A stretch of DNA of 64,000 bases from Pilasporangium apinafurcum. Its lineage: Eukaryota > Oomycota > Peronosporomycetes > Pythiales > Pythiaceae. The DNA is taken from assembly GCA_001600495.1 (NCBI GenBank), contig BCKE01000067.1, positions 108,896-172,895 on the forward strand, in the 5' to 3' direction. Below are positions 31,417 through 42,665 of this stretch, piece by piece; within the stretch, counting starts at the first letter, position 1, and every line of letters begins with the position of its first letter. The translations under genes were made by a program, and so were the position numbers. A model generated the notes under the pieces. That model searched no databases and had not been told where the DNA came from. It saw nothing but the letters and a program-made list of their open reading frames with translations.

Positions 31417-32238
31417 ATGCAGCTTCTTCAGAGTATTGGTGCTATTACTGTATCAATGGCTTTATTGATCCAGGACCCTGGCGCATTAGCAGCGAGCTAT
31501 CCCAGTTACCAAATCCACACTGATGCCCGCTGCACCACCATCCCGTCTATTATCACCTTTGCGATTTCGGACACCTGCACCGATAGCGCTACGTGCACAG
31601 CCATGTCCTCCACTTCGTCATCACGCGGCACGGACAGCAGTGACGGCGCAGCGGCAAGTGCAGACAAAGAAGTGATACGCTATATCGAACAAGGGTGCAC
31701 AAGCGATTACATTGCTGCAAGCCAAGCTGCATTTGGCAATGTGCCGTTTGTAGTGGCATCAATGTACGACACAGAAACATGCACAACGCTCAGCTCTGTT
31801 ATTACTGTCGTTGCTAATGGAAGTTGTGTTGCGCTGGATGAAGAAAATGCGCTACAAATCGCGGTCAGCTCGAATGGATCGCTCACCGTCAAGTCATTTA
31901 ATGGACCTCAGTGCAATAATGCTAACCAAATAGGCAGACTCGCGATTCAGGCTGCCATGGTCAACGGCAATGCGTGTATCGGCGGTTCAAAGTATTACTT
32001 GGGTAATATTGTTCCTTTAACCGCTGGATCAAGAACCAAGCAGTACTTGGATACGGAAGGTACAACAACTGTTCGAACTGGCCCTGTGGCATCGAAACCA
32101 AAAGCTCAGTCAGACCATGGGTCCGGTTCATCACATTCATTATCGCAAACTTCATCAGCGTCATCCTCTAAAGTGGCTATGCCCCTGCTTATTTCTGCGA
32201 TGGCGTTGGCATTTGGAGTAGTTGCACACTTTGTGTAA
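31417..32238 (+). CDS. Eight-cysteine GPI-type surface protein, member 2
   Basis: 273 residues: signal peptide (about 1-25, ending ALAAS), eight cysteines from YQIHTDARC to a NACIGGSKYYLG segment, a Ser/His-rich stalk and a hydrophobic tail (VAMPLLISAMALAFGVVAHF) suited to GPI anchoring. Relative to members 1 and 5 there is an extra Ser/Asp/Ala loop between the third and fourth cysteine. It sits in tandem with member 3 and opposite the relic at 30155. It is likely extracellular. Function unknown. Confidence 0.84.
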   Translation: MQLLQSIGAITVSMALLIQDPGALAASYPSYQIHTDARCTTIPSIITFAISDTCTDSATCTAMSSTSSSRGTDSSDGAAASADKEVIRYIEQGCTSDYIAASQAAFGNVPFVVASMYDTETCTTLSSVITVVANGSCVALDEENALQIAVSSNGSLTVKSFNGPQCNNANQIGRLAIQAAMVNGNACIGGSKYYLGNIVPLTAGSRTKQYLDTEGTTTVRTGPVASKPKAQSDHGSGSSHSLSQTSSASSSKVAMPLLISAMALAFGVVAHFV

Positions 32239-33054
32239 TCTAAAATATGTATAATAATATCCCACACTCATTCCCAAAAGCAAGTACTATCATCTTTTTC
32301 ATGTATTATGTTGTTCATCATTGGAATTTATGTGGCGTTCGAAGCAGGCTCCAATGGCTCACTTTGCGGAGCATCTGATACACGATCATCAGTTAGTAGC
32401 ATCCATCGTTCCCTCTTCCTTTTTTACTTTTCGAGTGTGTATCGTCTTGACCTTTCTCGTCCCACCTCCATGTGTTGTAGTTTCACTGTCATTTCTATTC
32501 GTTCCAAGTGGGGCGAATATACAGTTTTTTTTAGTATTAATGCGTTCACTGACCTCTTCAAAGGTGTTTCAAGAACTAACACACAAACACTGAAAAGCTC
32601 TATGTGCCTTAATCAATGCGTTTCGCACAAAAACGGTCCGAACTGGAAGTCGAAGGCGAACACATCGCAGTTTGCACTGTTGATGATAAACGCGCTCTTT
32701 ATGTCGTTAGTAAATGCAATACCCTAGAACATAGTGGCTCGTGGCTCGAATGTCTCGTCGAGATGTTCAAGACGGCAGTCCATATCACGATTAAGAATTC
32801 CAGATAGCCTCCAGTTTTTATACTGCTTTCCACAACATTGATGAAAGCAGAATTACAATGAATTGATTAAAGCCTTGTTGAAGAATATCGTGAAGAGGAA
32901 AGGTTCTTTTTGCGATGCTTCGTTCAAGAGTCACATTCTCTTCTTTGCGTATATTTTTAGTGCAAAACCCATTGCCGTTCATATGTCACACAAAAGTGAG
33001 TGAGTCTTGTTTTGCCAGTGAGTGTAGATCTGAACAACAGCCATGTTATTTAAT
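32239..33054. other. Intergenic region
   Basis: No gene is supported. The open frame 32308-32727 has no coding signature. Confidence 0.4.
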
Positions 33055-33258
33055 CATTCAGATAACATATGACTCACTTGTCACCACACTAATTAGCGTA
33101 TATAGGCTCTAAGATCTTTTTGTGTATCTTTTCGCAGAGTCCGAGTCAAAAGGCATACTCTAACTAGTCACTCAGATAGCATGTGAGTCACTTATCACCA
33201 CGCTAATTAGCTCGGAGATCCATCTTTTTGTGCATTGTTTTGCAGTCCGAGTCAAAGC
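33055..33258. repeat. Tandem pair of about 95-bp diverged repeats
   Basis: 33057-33153 and 33170-33258 share ordered blocks: CTCAGATAGC-like, a GACTCACTTGTCACCACACT-like block, ATCTTTTTGTG, and GCAGTCCGAGTCAAA. It lies about 440 bp upstream of member 3. Confidence 0.65.
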
Positions 33259-33615
33259 GAGCAGACAAAATCCTTTAGGACGTTGTATTACCTCTTTTCT
33301 CTTGGATTTGGATGAGTTTCGCTTGCTGAATGAGAGCGGAAATGTGGTAAAGAAAATGCACTGAAAGTCAACGGATCTATACCATTTTTTTTATAGGATT
33401 GCTGGGTTGTTGCATTCTCCTTTAGTCAGATGAGGAGAAAACAGCTTAGAACTATGAATACACAAGCATGACATTGGATACAATTTTGCTGCTTCTCCGT
33501 TCCAGATATTGCGGGTATTGAAACTCCCACCATTAGCCATAGAAAAAACACCGCGACTACAGGTAGTTATGGTTTCCTAACACCCCTGCATTCTCAACAG
33601 GACGTAGCTTAGATT
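33259..33615. other. Upstream region of member 3
   Basis: 357 bp without a gene. Confidence 0.4.
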
Positions 33616-33631
33616 GCTCATTCTCCAAAAA
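33616..33631 (+). promoter_or_regulatory. Inr-like core promoter of member 3
   Basis: GCTCATTCTCCAAAAA fits the oomycete initiator GCTCATTYYNCA. It predicts a leader of about 74 nt to the ATG at 33693. Confidence 0.5.
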
Positions 33632-33692
33632 GCCTTCACCAGCTCACCAGTCTACTAGCAACTACCCAAGCACTCACTCGTCCAAGGCAGCC

Positions 33693-34463
33693 ATGCAGCT
33701 CCGCTTGATGCTCTCCACCACCACATTGATAGTTGCTTTCATTTCAGCCGCTCTGCAAGGTGCTTCTGCCGCCATCCAAAATACCATCTATTACGAAGAA
33801 GATAGCTGTGGGACTGCCAGGGGCGCCGCTATGGAGGAAATAGATTCATGCAATCCAGAAGATTGTGAAGATGGAGCGGCAGTTACGTGCTCCCAAAGGT
33901 ATGGTCCAGGTGCCACTAATGCCTTCGGTGAAGAGGCGTTTATTTTGGCGAAAACGTACCAGAATGAGGACTGCAGTGGGGATGTAACGAGTGCTATCGC
34001 CTACATTGCCGACGGAAACTGTTCTAAGACGGGCGCTTCCACCAGCGCCGAGGCAACCATCAATGATAACGGTTGGGTCATACTGTCGATGTACGGTAGT
34101 ACCGATTGCTCGGGAGGTTTACAAAGTGGTATGTCTACTTCAGTTGCCAATCTTGGATGCAATTACTACACCAAGTACTCTTTGGGTGATTCTGGGACTG
34201 ATACCGATAATGATGCAGCTGAGTCTGCGTCGGGTTCGGAGTCTGCATCTGAGTCGAGTGCAGATACCGAAACTCCGTCCGGTTCAGATACTGAATCTGA
34301 TTCGGGTTCAAACATCAAAACTCCATCCCCTTCCAAGTCGGGTTCTAAATCGGGTACTAAGTCGGGAACCAAGTCGGGAGCTAGTGTATCCACTATTGCC
34401 AGTGCGGCTGTTTCAGTTGTGTTGGCGATGGGAGCAGTCATGATCGTTGGCATGCAAGCATAA
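33693..34463 (+). CDS. Eight-cysteine GPI-type surface protein, member 3
   Basis: 256 residues: signal peptide (about 1-26), eight cysteines (YYEEDSC ... DSC, EDC, VTC, EDC, a GNC segment, TDC, LGC), then a stalk rich in Ser/Glu/Asp turning into SGSKSGTKSGTKSGA repeats, and a hydrophobic C-terminal GPI-type tail. The mature domain is more acidic than in other members, and the internal SGTKSG repeats are a likely site of length variation. Second gene of a tandem pair with member 2. Confidence 0.85.
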   Translation: MQLRLMLSTTTLIVAFISAALQGASAAIQNTIYYEEDSCGTARGAAMEEIDSCNPEDCEDGAAVTCSQRYGPGATNAFGEEAFILAKTYQNEDCSGDVTSAIAYIADGNCSKTGASTSAEATINDNGWVILSMYGSTDCSGGLQSGMSTSVANLGCNYYTKYSLGDSGTDTDNDAAESASGSESASESSADTETPSGSDTESDSGSNIKTPSPSKSGSKSGTKSGTKSGASVSTIASAAVSVVLAMGAVMIVGMQA

Positions 34464-34733
34464 TGATCCTAATCAGCGCTCTGTATATGAGTCGCACATG
34501 ACCACTCCCATCCCCATTTTCATATGAACCTTTAAAGCCATAATACATTTAGGCTGTAGAGCCTTCTTTATGCTAATGTTCTTTTGTATCTTCCTTCTTT
34601 CGCTCAACAATAGCGACAATTCACTGTACTTCTCATCGTTGTTCCCTGTACTCTGAACCTCTTCAGTAGTGAAAGATTAATCTGCAGAACACAGCTCATT
34701 GAAGGTTAGAAGACAGCCACATGAAGGTTTATA

Positions 34734-36167
34734 TTATGCCGACGTCGTATTAGTATTGCTACTGGACTTGCTACTCCCACTACTTGCTTGGCGATGCAGA
34801 GGCATCCGGAAGCTATCAGCGCGATAGCTTTTCCGTCGAACAGGAGCAGGTTTGGAGTTGAAGCTACCATGTTTCACCAATGGGTTCCGACTGGCAGTGA
34901 ATTGCTGAACACGCTGCTGATGTTTCTCTTTTTCTTCATAGACGCGTCGCTCAGCGCGTTGTCTGGCACGAATCAGCGCTTCTTTTTCGTTGTAATGCAC
35001 GATATGTGCCTGATTTCGACTGGCGTTGATGCGCATACTGGCTCGAACCATGGCTTTCATACTGGAATCAAATCGAAATCCAGAAAACAGTGTCTCTATT
35101 GGTAGGATGCCAACATTCTCGAACAGAACGCAGCTCAAAATGGTTTCGATGCTCACACGCGCCATGATTTTGCCATTTTTCCTGCTACTGACCGTACTAT
35201 CTGAAGTTGTAGACATTGTATCATCATCGATAGTTGACGCTTCATCGTGAACATCACCGTCCAAGGTAGCCTCAGAAGGAGACAACCGACTCGGGTAAAA
35301 GATCATCTCCAATATCTCGGCGATCTCAGGCGCAAGAACTTCTAAGTCAGCATCATCCGGAGCTGGAGTGGTCAATTCCATTCCAGTTGCCATTTCGTAC
35401 AAGACGTGACCGAATAATAGAAGATCAATGTCGACTTTTGCTTCCAATGACACCGTCAGCTCTCGACTCTTCTTATGCCGATCGAAAGCTAACAATGGTG
35501 AGTAGATGTCTGCAATCCGCGCGTTGCCCTGGTCATCCACTATCACATTCCCTGTGCTCAGATGTTCACAACTAATTCCCTTCGAGCGGAGCGCCACGAG
35601 TGCTTCCAGGATCTGGCGCCCAAAGCGCGCAATCTCTATAAAAGGGAGCGGTGAAGCCCCCGTCACTTTATATTTCTCGGAATATGATTGCGTTGGATTG
35701 GCACGATGGATACGGTCTTTTATACTGCCATTCGCTATGAATGGTTGCACAACTATGACACCTTTTTTCTCCTTAGAGTATGAAATGTCGACCACAGGAA
35801 GCAGATATGGATGCTACGAATTCACAAGAGTGTATACAACAAGAACATTCCGTTTGGTAGACTGCCACAATCCAGGGAGAAACGGCACACATACACATAA
35901 TCGTACCTTAAGTGTGACAAGTATAGCCTTGAGTGTATACAGAGTGTCTTCTTTCTGTAAATCAAGTAGACTCAGCTGTTCGGGAAACAATGAAAGCATC
36001 ATTTCTCCGCATCGATCTTGCAATAAGTTGATCATATCGACGCGAAAACAGTATTTCTCCTCGCGTTTACCGATATTTGGGAGCGCTTCCTCTCGCCATT
36101 GGAAAAGTGGATATTTCTTGCAGTACTTTGCCGCCAGTAGCACCGCTAGCGTCCCATCAAACGCCAT
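34734..36167 (-). CDS. PXK/SLOB-like pseudokinase (2 exons)
   Basis: Exon 1 36167-35907 and exon 2 35813-34734 are joined in phase 0 over a 93-nt intron; 446 residues. The kinase-like domain has KHPYLLPVVDISYS across the junction, then GVIVVQPFIANGSIKDRIHR and FGRQILEALVALRSKGISC. Catalytic-loop HRD is replaced by CEHLSTGN and DFG by ADI, as in PXK and SLOB family pseudokinases. No PX domain precedes it. After the domain come a Ser/Asp-rich loop, a coiled and basic segment (ALIRARQRAERRVYEEKEKH) and a Ser-rich tail. It is probably a scaffold rather than an enzyme. Divergent from SUCLA2 across 370 bp. Confidence 0.82.
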
Positions 36168-36537
36168 TGCTTCTACCGCTTCTGCCTCGCCTCCTTAGCT
36201 TTCTTGACGTTGCTTCTCAAGATTTGTGAAGAAAAAGAAAGTCATTGAATCAGAAATGATTCGATTGTATCAGAATTTGTATCAGATGTTAATGTCAAGA
36301 AAAAAACTATTTTCTTCCAATCCAAAGAGTTTACATACAATTTTAACCAATAAAAGAACGTTAAACAAAAATCACACCGGAAGAAATCCGCAAAACAGGC
36401 ATTTCCCATACAAATTTCTTGTAGCGAAGTTTATAAGTGATTATTTCTAGTTTGATAATGTGCGGTGGTTCCTCCTCTTCTTGCGCTCCTCATCTCATTA
36501 GACCAAACGTAGGCAATCAAGGAAAGAAGGACAGAGG
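36168..36537. other. Divergent promoter region
   Basis: 370 bp shared by the pseudokinase and SUCLA2. TCATTAGACCAAAC near 36495 may be the SUCLA2 initiator. Confidence 0.35.
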
Positions 36538-38047
36538 ATGTTTAGCCGGGTGGTGCGTAATTCCCAGCTGCTATCGCTCCCGAAGCGCCAGGCGCAGCAA
36601 GTGCGTCGCCTAAATCTCCATGAGTACCAGTCGCTGGAGATCATGAAGGGCTTTGGCGTCGCCACACCCCAGGGTATTGCCGCCAACACCGCGGAAGAAG
36701 CCAAGGAAGCGTTCGAAAAGATCCGTGGTGGACGACGTATGTTTTCCTTATAGCTTGCCAATGATGATGAAAGAGAGACAATGGACTGGATGTCTAATTT
36801 TGTGGTTAATGGTGGTGTGTGTGTGAATTTATACAGCGGATGTGGATGTAGTCATCAAGGCGCAAGCGCTGACCGGTGGTCGTGGGTTGGGCAAGTTCAA
36901 GAACGGCTTTAAGGGCGGTGTCCACATGTGCACCAAGTAAGCCACATACCTTGTGCAAACTTCAAAATTTGTATGTATTCTTATAAGAACAACACTCACA
37001 ATCTTCTTTCTTTGTAATTTGCAAAGGGCTGAACAAGCTAAGAAGTACGCGGAAAAGATGATCGGCCAAACCCTCGTGACCAAGCAAACCGGTGCAAAGG
37101 GCATTGAAGTCGCCAAGGTTTTCCTCATGGAACGCGTTTACATGCGTCGTGAGATGTACTTCTCGATCCTGATGGACCGCGCATCGCAGGGCCCAGTGAT
37201 TGTCGCCTCCCCAGCCGGTGGTACTTCCATCGAAGACGTTGCTGCCGCCACACCGGAGCTCATTTTCAAGGAAAACATTGACATCACGACTGGCCCGACT
37301 GATGAACAAATCAAGCGACTCGCTGTCAACTTGGGTGGTGATCCAGAGGACACGCAGCAGCTTGAGACCATGATTCGCAATCTCTACAATATGTTTATCG
37401 GTGTGGACGCTACATTGGTCGAGATCAACCCGCTTGCGGAGACCCGTGACGGCCACATCTATGCCTGCGATGCCAAGCTCAACTTTGACGACAATGCTGC
37501 ATTCCGCCACAAGGACATCTTCGCGAAGCGCGACAAGACCCAGGAAGACCCACGTGAGGTGGAAGCCAGTGCCTATGACCTCAACTATATCGGCCTTGAT
37601 GGTAACATTGGCTGCCTCGTCAACGGTGCTGGGTTGGCCATGGCAACAATGGACATCATCTCGCTCTTTGGTGGATCACCAGCCAACTTTTTGGATGTTG
37701 GTGGTGGTGCCACGGAAAGCCAAGTGAAGAAGGCGTTTGAGATCTTGAACGCTGACAACCAGGTCAAGTCGATTTTGGTCAACATTTTTGGTGGTATCAT
37801 GCGCTGTGATATCATTGCTGCTGGTATCGTGGCAGCTGCCAAGGACTTGGAACTGAAGAAGCCGATCATTATCCGTCTTCAGGGCACGAACGTCGAGAAA
37901 GCTCGTGAATTGATTGCGAATTCGGGATACAAGATGATTGTCGCTGACGACTTGGAGGACGCTGCGGAAAAGGCTGTCAAGATCGCTGACATTGTTGCTC
38001 AAGCGGAAAAGGTGAATGTGAACGTATCGTTTGAACTTCCTCTTTAA
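36538..38047 (+). CDS. SUCLA2: Succinyl-CoA ligase beta subunit, mitochondrial (3 exons)
   Basis: Exons 36538-36736, 36837-36936 and 37027-38047, with introns of 100 and 90 nt; 439 residues. It forms succinate and ATP or GTP from succinyl-CoA with the alpha subunit in the TCA cycle. A basic transit peptide ends before LNLHEYQSLEIMKGFGV. The ATP-grasp domain follows: KAQALTGGRGLGKFKNGFKG, then EINPLAET and NFDDNAAFR. The CoA-ligase domain has GNIGCLVNGAGLAMATMDII, NFLDVGGGATE and ILVNIFGGIMRCDIIAAGI. Nucleotide specificity cannot be read safely. Exon phases (1, then 2) give an unbroken frame. Converges on ARL3. Confidence 0.93.
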
Positions 38048-38331
38048 AGAAAAGATCCCATTGTAGTAGTGAGCAATGAATGATACCACAACCATTTGAT
38101 CACATGATTTATTTATTTTTTTGCGTTTTTCTGCTTACAATCGTGCTCTTTAAGTGACAACGGTGAGTAACATGCCGCTGTCGGCGTCAGAAATAACCTG
38201 TTTGGGGCTTATATTCATAAAGAGAATGAGACCAGCATCGTTCACTTCATTTTCTGGCTGTGCATGTGTAAGTCTACATTCTACCATTCTTCTTCAAGCA
38301 TGCGCGTCGTCTTTAGTCTGTTTAACACCGC

Positions 38332-38965
38332 TTACTTGGCTTCTCGCGCCTTGGCCGCGCTAGAACTCATTGTGTTGACTATCCACTCCATTCCTTCTTG
38401 AAGTCCCTCTCCGTTCTTGGCAGAACACGCTTGAATATGCCACGTGCGGTCTCGAATGGTCGCCAAATTCAATGCTGTCGAGATCTCCGACGCAGGCAAT
38501 GCATTGAGTAAGTCTTGCTTGTTGGCGAATACGAGAATCGGCACATTCGCGAGTTTCTCTTCTTCCAAGAGCGTCACCAGTTCCATCCCAGTTTCCTCTA
38601 AGCGGCGGCGGTCGGCACTATCAATGACATAGATCTATTCCATCATACATACAACGTCAATTATTTGATGTTGTCCCATTGGCATCATATGATATGCATC
38701 CTACCAGCGCATCGGTCTGCTCGTAGTAGTTTCGCCAGTAAGGACGAATAGTCTTTTGACCACCAATGTCCCACATGTTAAGCTTAAACCCATCGACCTG
38801 CAAACTTTTGACATTGAAACCCTGCGTGGGCATAATGTGACTGATGTCTTCCTCCGAGAGTTTCTTCAGGATCGTGGTCTTGCCACCATTATCGAGACCG
38901 AGCACAAGGATGCGCGCTTCACTGTCATCCTTCTTCAACTTGCGCAGCAGATTCAAGAGGCCCAT
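38332..38965 (-). CDS. ARL3: ARL3-type small GTPase (2 exons)
   Basis: Exon 1 38965-38705 and exon 2 38634-38332 with a 70-nt intron in phase 0; 187 residues. Motifs: GLDNGGKTT (P-loop, Gly for the usual Ala), TQGFNVKS (switch 1), WDIGGQ (switch 2), [16 protein letters not shown] and [32 protein letters not shown] and [13 protein letters not shown] match ARL3 better than ARL2 or ARF. ARL3 releases lipidated cargo from carriers into cilia, which fits a flagellate zoospore stage. Confidence 0.88.
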
Positions 38966-39692
38966 GGTGTTTTTGTAAGGAGTGCGTTGACGCGTCGAGC
39001 GATCAGTTCTGTTGGGGGAATAAAAGGGTGAAAGATTTTAAAGCAGAGAGAAGCATCGCAGAGGGTCGCTAGGGGGAGGATGAGAAACGAACGCCCATTC
39101 AATTGAGATCGGAACACCACCGATTAGCCTCTAGCCCTTCAACATCCAAGCCCGTTGCGAAACGACACTAAAGATCACATATAGAATTTATTATAGAAAG
39201 GTTTCTATATGAATTGCACTAACAGCGAACTTAGTACAGAAGCTGCTATATAGAAATCATTTCTAAGAAGGTACAATATAGAGTGGGCCACAATACTGAT
39301 GTGAGAGAATAGCGTGATTACACAATACTAGGGATCCGTGCCCAAATGACTGGTTGGCGATTGTTTGCAGTGAATGCTGAGAAAATTGGATGCGGAACGA
39401 AGTTCATACATTGCACAATTTTTTCTGAACTAACGAAGTGTGAAACGTTTAGCATTTGAGTAGCCTATCATTTACTGTTTGTCGTAGCTAATTATCTTGT
39501 GCTCAGATGATGTTTGCAAAAAATACCAAGATCTGCTCTGAATTGCAGGTGAAGAGATCTCCTCAGTAACATGAGGAAGAATGCACTGATGAGTACAAAG
39601 AGCACATGCATTTATTGACAAATTAGCCTTGTGGTAAACGTACAACGTGATAACAAAACGAAAAATAAATGTTAGTATAGATATCCGGCATT
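38966..39692. other. Intergenic region with two short palindromes
   Basis: ATAGAAAGGTTTCTAT (39193-39208) and TAGAAATCATTTCTA (39251-39265) are similar palindromes 57 bp apart, 230-300 bp upstream of ARL3. No gene is seen. Confidence 0.45.
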
Positions 39693-40772
39693 CTACATGA
39701 CGTATTGCATGTTGCTCTGTCCAAAATTCATTTCCCAGGCATGGTATTCCACGATTGCGAGCGTTGCGGCTGCTTTTGCTGCCATCTCGTCTTCGATGTG
39801 CGTTTCTTGATGAGCAGAATTTGGGCCATGGGGCTGTGGTATATCCTCTATTTCATCTTCAGTGCTGCTTTCTTCGTTGTCAGCATCACTACCATCGCTC
39901 ACGATTGTTGGCTTTGTCGAAGCACAGGCAACATACACTTCATCTGATTCATCACTTTCTGGGACTTCGACTGTCGTTTGAAGCCCTTCTTCCCATCCAA
40001 CCACCTCTGTCGTAAATGGTAAAGAAAACGACACAGATAGTGACCGTCTGCCTCGTGCTTCTTCTCTTGGAATGTAATCGATGTCATCTGAAGACCATCG
40101 TCGTGTTGGAGTGGTATGCTTAAGGCGCTCTTCTCGAGGACTCGGAATATCAGGGTACTCCTTAATATTCTTTAGCTGTTCCTCAGTGCTGTCGCCAACG
40201 TCACTGGAATCGCAATCACTTTGGCTGGCACTGCTACCTTGTGTGTCGGACTGAGCGTCTGCCTTCTTAGTATACGTCGTCAACAAGGTCTGAATCAGGT
40301 TTTGTTTGCGGCTGAAAAGGCGCATTTCTTCTTCAAGTAAATACTTTTCATGGATGAACTGTGCCTTGATGTGTTTTCGTCGGCGAATGGATCTCTTGAG
40401 TGATTGGCAGAGCGCTTCCTCGCGTCGGCCCTCCTCTTGCAACACCTTCAGTTCGTCCAGTAGCTCCTCAACCATTTGTGAATGACCAAGAATTTGCGCG
40501 CGCTCAACATCTTCGGCGATTTCATTCAATTGCTGTCGGCGTTCACGCTGGTGAACGGCGTTCTCGTGTACGTCGGTACGAAGGAACTGAATTTCTTCAC
40601 TAATGGCTTGAATGCGTTTTTCTACTCGTTGATATTTGCGGTGCATCATGTCGCCGACTTGCATGTTGGTGAATGCGACACACTTGAGCGCCTTTGTAAC
40701 TTGCTTTGAGGTCTCCATGGAGTTGCCATCGTCGAATGCTTCAGGAATGTGCATTATTGAAGTCATCGCCAT
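39693..40772 (-). CDS. Coiled-coil protein of unknown function
   Basis: 359 residues in one exon. Residues about 40-170 form charged helices (VEKRIQAISEEIQFLRTDVH, then LLDELKVLQEEGRREEALCQ). The rest is low-complexity and acidic, with Ser/Asp/Glu-rich runs (ESDESDEVYVACAS, DGSDADNEESSTEDEIEDIP), and a short helix AAKAAATLAIVEYHAWEM is near the end. There is no signal peptide or membrane segment. I do not recognise a family. It lies between two flagellar-type genes, which hints at but does not show a cytoskeletal role. Confidence 0.72.
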   Translation of the reverse strand: MAMTSIMHIPEAFDDGNSMETSKQVTKALKCVAFTNMQVGDMMHRKYQRVEKRIQAISEEIQFLRTDVHENAVHQRERRQQLNEIAEDVERAQILGHSQMVEELLDELKVLQEEGRREEALCQSLKRSIRRRKHIKAQFIHEKYLLEEEMRLFSRKQNLIQTLLTTYTKKADAQSDTQGSSASQSDCDSSDVGDSTEEQLKNIKEYPDIPSPREERLKHTTPTRRWSSDDIDYIPREEARGRRSLSVSFSLPFTTEVVGWEEGLQTTVEVPESDESDEVYVACASTKPTIVSDGSDADNEESSTEDEIEDIPQPHGPNSAHQETHIEDEMAAKAAATLAIVEYHAWEMNFGQSNMQYVM

Positions 40773-41931
40773 GGTGATGTATGGGTGAGTGTCAGTCAGG
40801 CGAGCTGTCTTTGGGTTCGATGTGAGAATCTCGCGTCAAATTTGGAAATGAAACTCAAGCCATTCGACGCGATAGCTTTTTTTTTCAAGTTTCGCATCGG
40901 TTGCGAAGTTGGCATTTGATAAACACGCGCCGCGCATATGTTGCGCCTCTATAGGCAGCTCCTCTGGATTGACGTGCTCTTCTTTGTTGCAAGCCAACAT
41001 GTCAATAACACATCTTCCTCAAAATTAGGAACACTAGGGATTCAAGGAATTGTATTGACAGCTTGAAATTTGTATTGTCCCTTATTTAGCTGGTGCAAGA
41101 ATCCCTTATTGCAGTTTTTGATCTTCTTTTGGCTTAGACAACCGACAGATAAAAACGAGAAACTGACTGGGCAATGGACCTCTTAATCGCTTGAACGACA
41201 GCTCTCCTGTGCTGTTTTACGTCCCCAACACTTGCTGTTATTCATAATGTGCATTGATGTAGGCTACGAACATTATCATTAGTGCCGTCTGTTTCTAAAA
41301 CCAGATACGTTGCAATTTTGAATTAATTCCAGCGCATTGGCTTGTTAAACGTAGCTCATTCATGCCTTTTCTCTATTTGTAGCAACTATACGTGAAATGA
41401 ATGGTTTGACTTGTTGGGACAGAGACGCCCCAAATGTAATGATCGTATGAGCGTGTGTCTAGACGAAAGGACGGGCGCTCGGTTGTGAAACAGTGGGAGA
41501 CACAGTTGCTTTCGAAACAGTCCTATCAAATTGAAAAAATCAGGCAAAGGCGCATTTCGGAATCCCAAGATATGAAGTAGGTGGATGGCTTGCGTCTCCA
41601 GGTTCAGGAGCATAGACCACGCAGTTGAGACACTTGCACATGTACAAGGTTCCTGTTGAACGTCTCATAGACGCAACAACTTGCATATATTACGTCATTC
41701 GCTTCTATTGGCCCCACTAAATGAACCTTTAAAATCAAAGTGCATCAGTGCGTAGCATCATGTACGTGCAGAACAAACAGGCTTTTGCAACAGCAACATC
41801 CATTTCTCTTGGCAAAATAGTAAATACCTGGATTTGGCAATTGATCTGCTGTATATATAATCGAACCAATCACACATACTGTATACTTAATCGATAGATT
41901 GTTGTTTCATCCTACAGTTAGAGACAAGAAA
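40773..41931. other. Intergenic region
   Basis: About 1.2 kb without a supported gene. Confidence 0.4.
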
Positions 41932-42577
41932 ATGAAGAAGAGCGATTCTCCAACGAATTCGACTGCCTCTGCAGCCGCCGATGTGATTCCCATCAAGATT
42001 CCCAAGCCGCATGTGAAGTGGGACGAAGAAACGATTGCAGCACATGACCGCGAGCGCGGCACGCGCATGAAGATCGATGAACCCAACACGCCGTACCACT
42101 ACTACAATGACGAAGATGATCTGGATGATCAGATCCATCGTGGTGCCGTGTCACCTGCACGCAGTCTATCAGGCAAAGAAAGCGACCCACCGATCGAAGT
42201 AAGCGGCAATACCTTTTGCTTTAGCTATATGCGAGAAAATGTATACTTTACCTAAATATTTTGTGTGGAATGAACATGATATATAGTGGAATGAATTGAA
42301 TGCCAAGTTGCAGCGTGTGCACGACGCCAACCAGCGTAGCAATGAATGGGACAACAGTGACGGCGAAGACACGATAGACAATCCTTCCAGCCCTTATAGT
42401 GCACGTGATGCTGAGGGCAAGAAAATTGTAAAGGATCCGAAATTCACTGAGAAGCGCAAGGCGCACTATAACGAATTTGAAGCGATGCGCAAGTGGAAGC
42501 AACAGCATGCCAGTGATGAAGACAAGGATGAAGAAGATGATGATGATGATGAAGATGAAGGAACAAAAAATGAATAA
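41932..42577 (+). CDS. Protein phosphatase inhibitor 2-like (2 exons)
   Basis: Exons 41932-42198 and 42287-42577, 88-nt intron, phase 0; 185 residues. Inhibitor-2 proteins bind protein phosphatase 1. Family blocks: HVKWDEETIAAHD, then RGTRMKIDEPNTPYHYY, then WNELNAKL, and the C-terminal KRKAHYNEFEAMRKWKQQ block that occupies the PP1 active site in homologues. The tail is very acidic (GAT repeats encoding Asp). The protein is otherwise disordered, as in the family. The ATG at 41932 follows a possible splice acceptor TACAG, so a non-coding 5' exon is possible. Converges on the SHIPPO gene with 88 bp between. Confidence 0.87.
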
Positions 42578-42665
42578 TTGATAAGAGAAATAAGTAAAGT
42601 GGGTGGTGAGTTGTGTATTCAGCTGGTTATATAGATATTGGGTGTCTCCCTTTCTGGATCCCCTC

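Noticed and set aside
32308-32727. 139-codon frame downstream of surface protein member 2
   Set aside because: No signal peptide, domain or promoter; overlaps other random frames.
34166-34453. Antisense frame over surface protein member 3
   Set aside because: It mirrors the repetitive Ser/Asp/Glu stalk; no independent signal.
39193-39265. Heat-shock elements
   Set aside because: GAA and TTC units are separated by 4 to 5 bases, not the 2 required.
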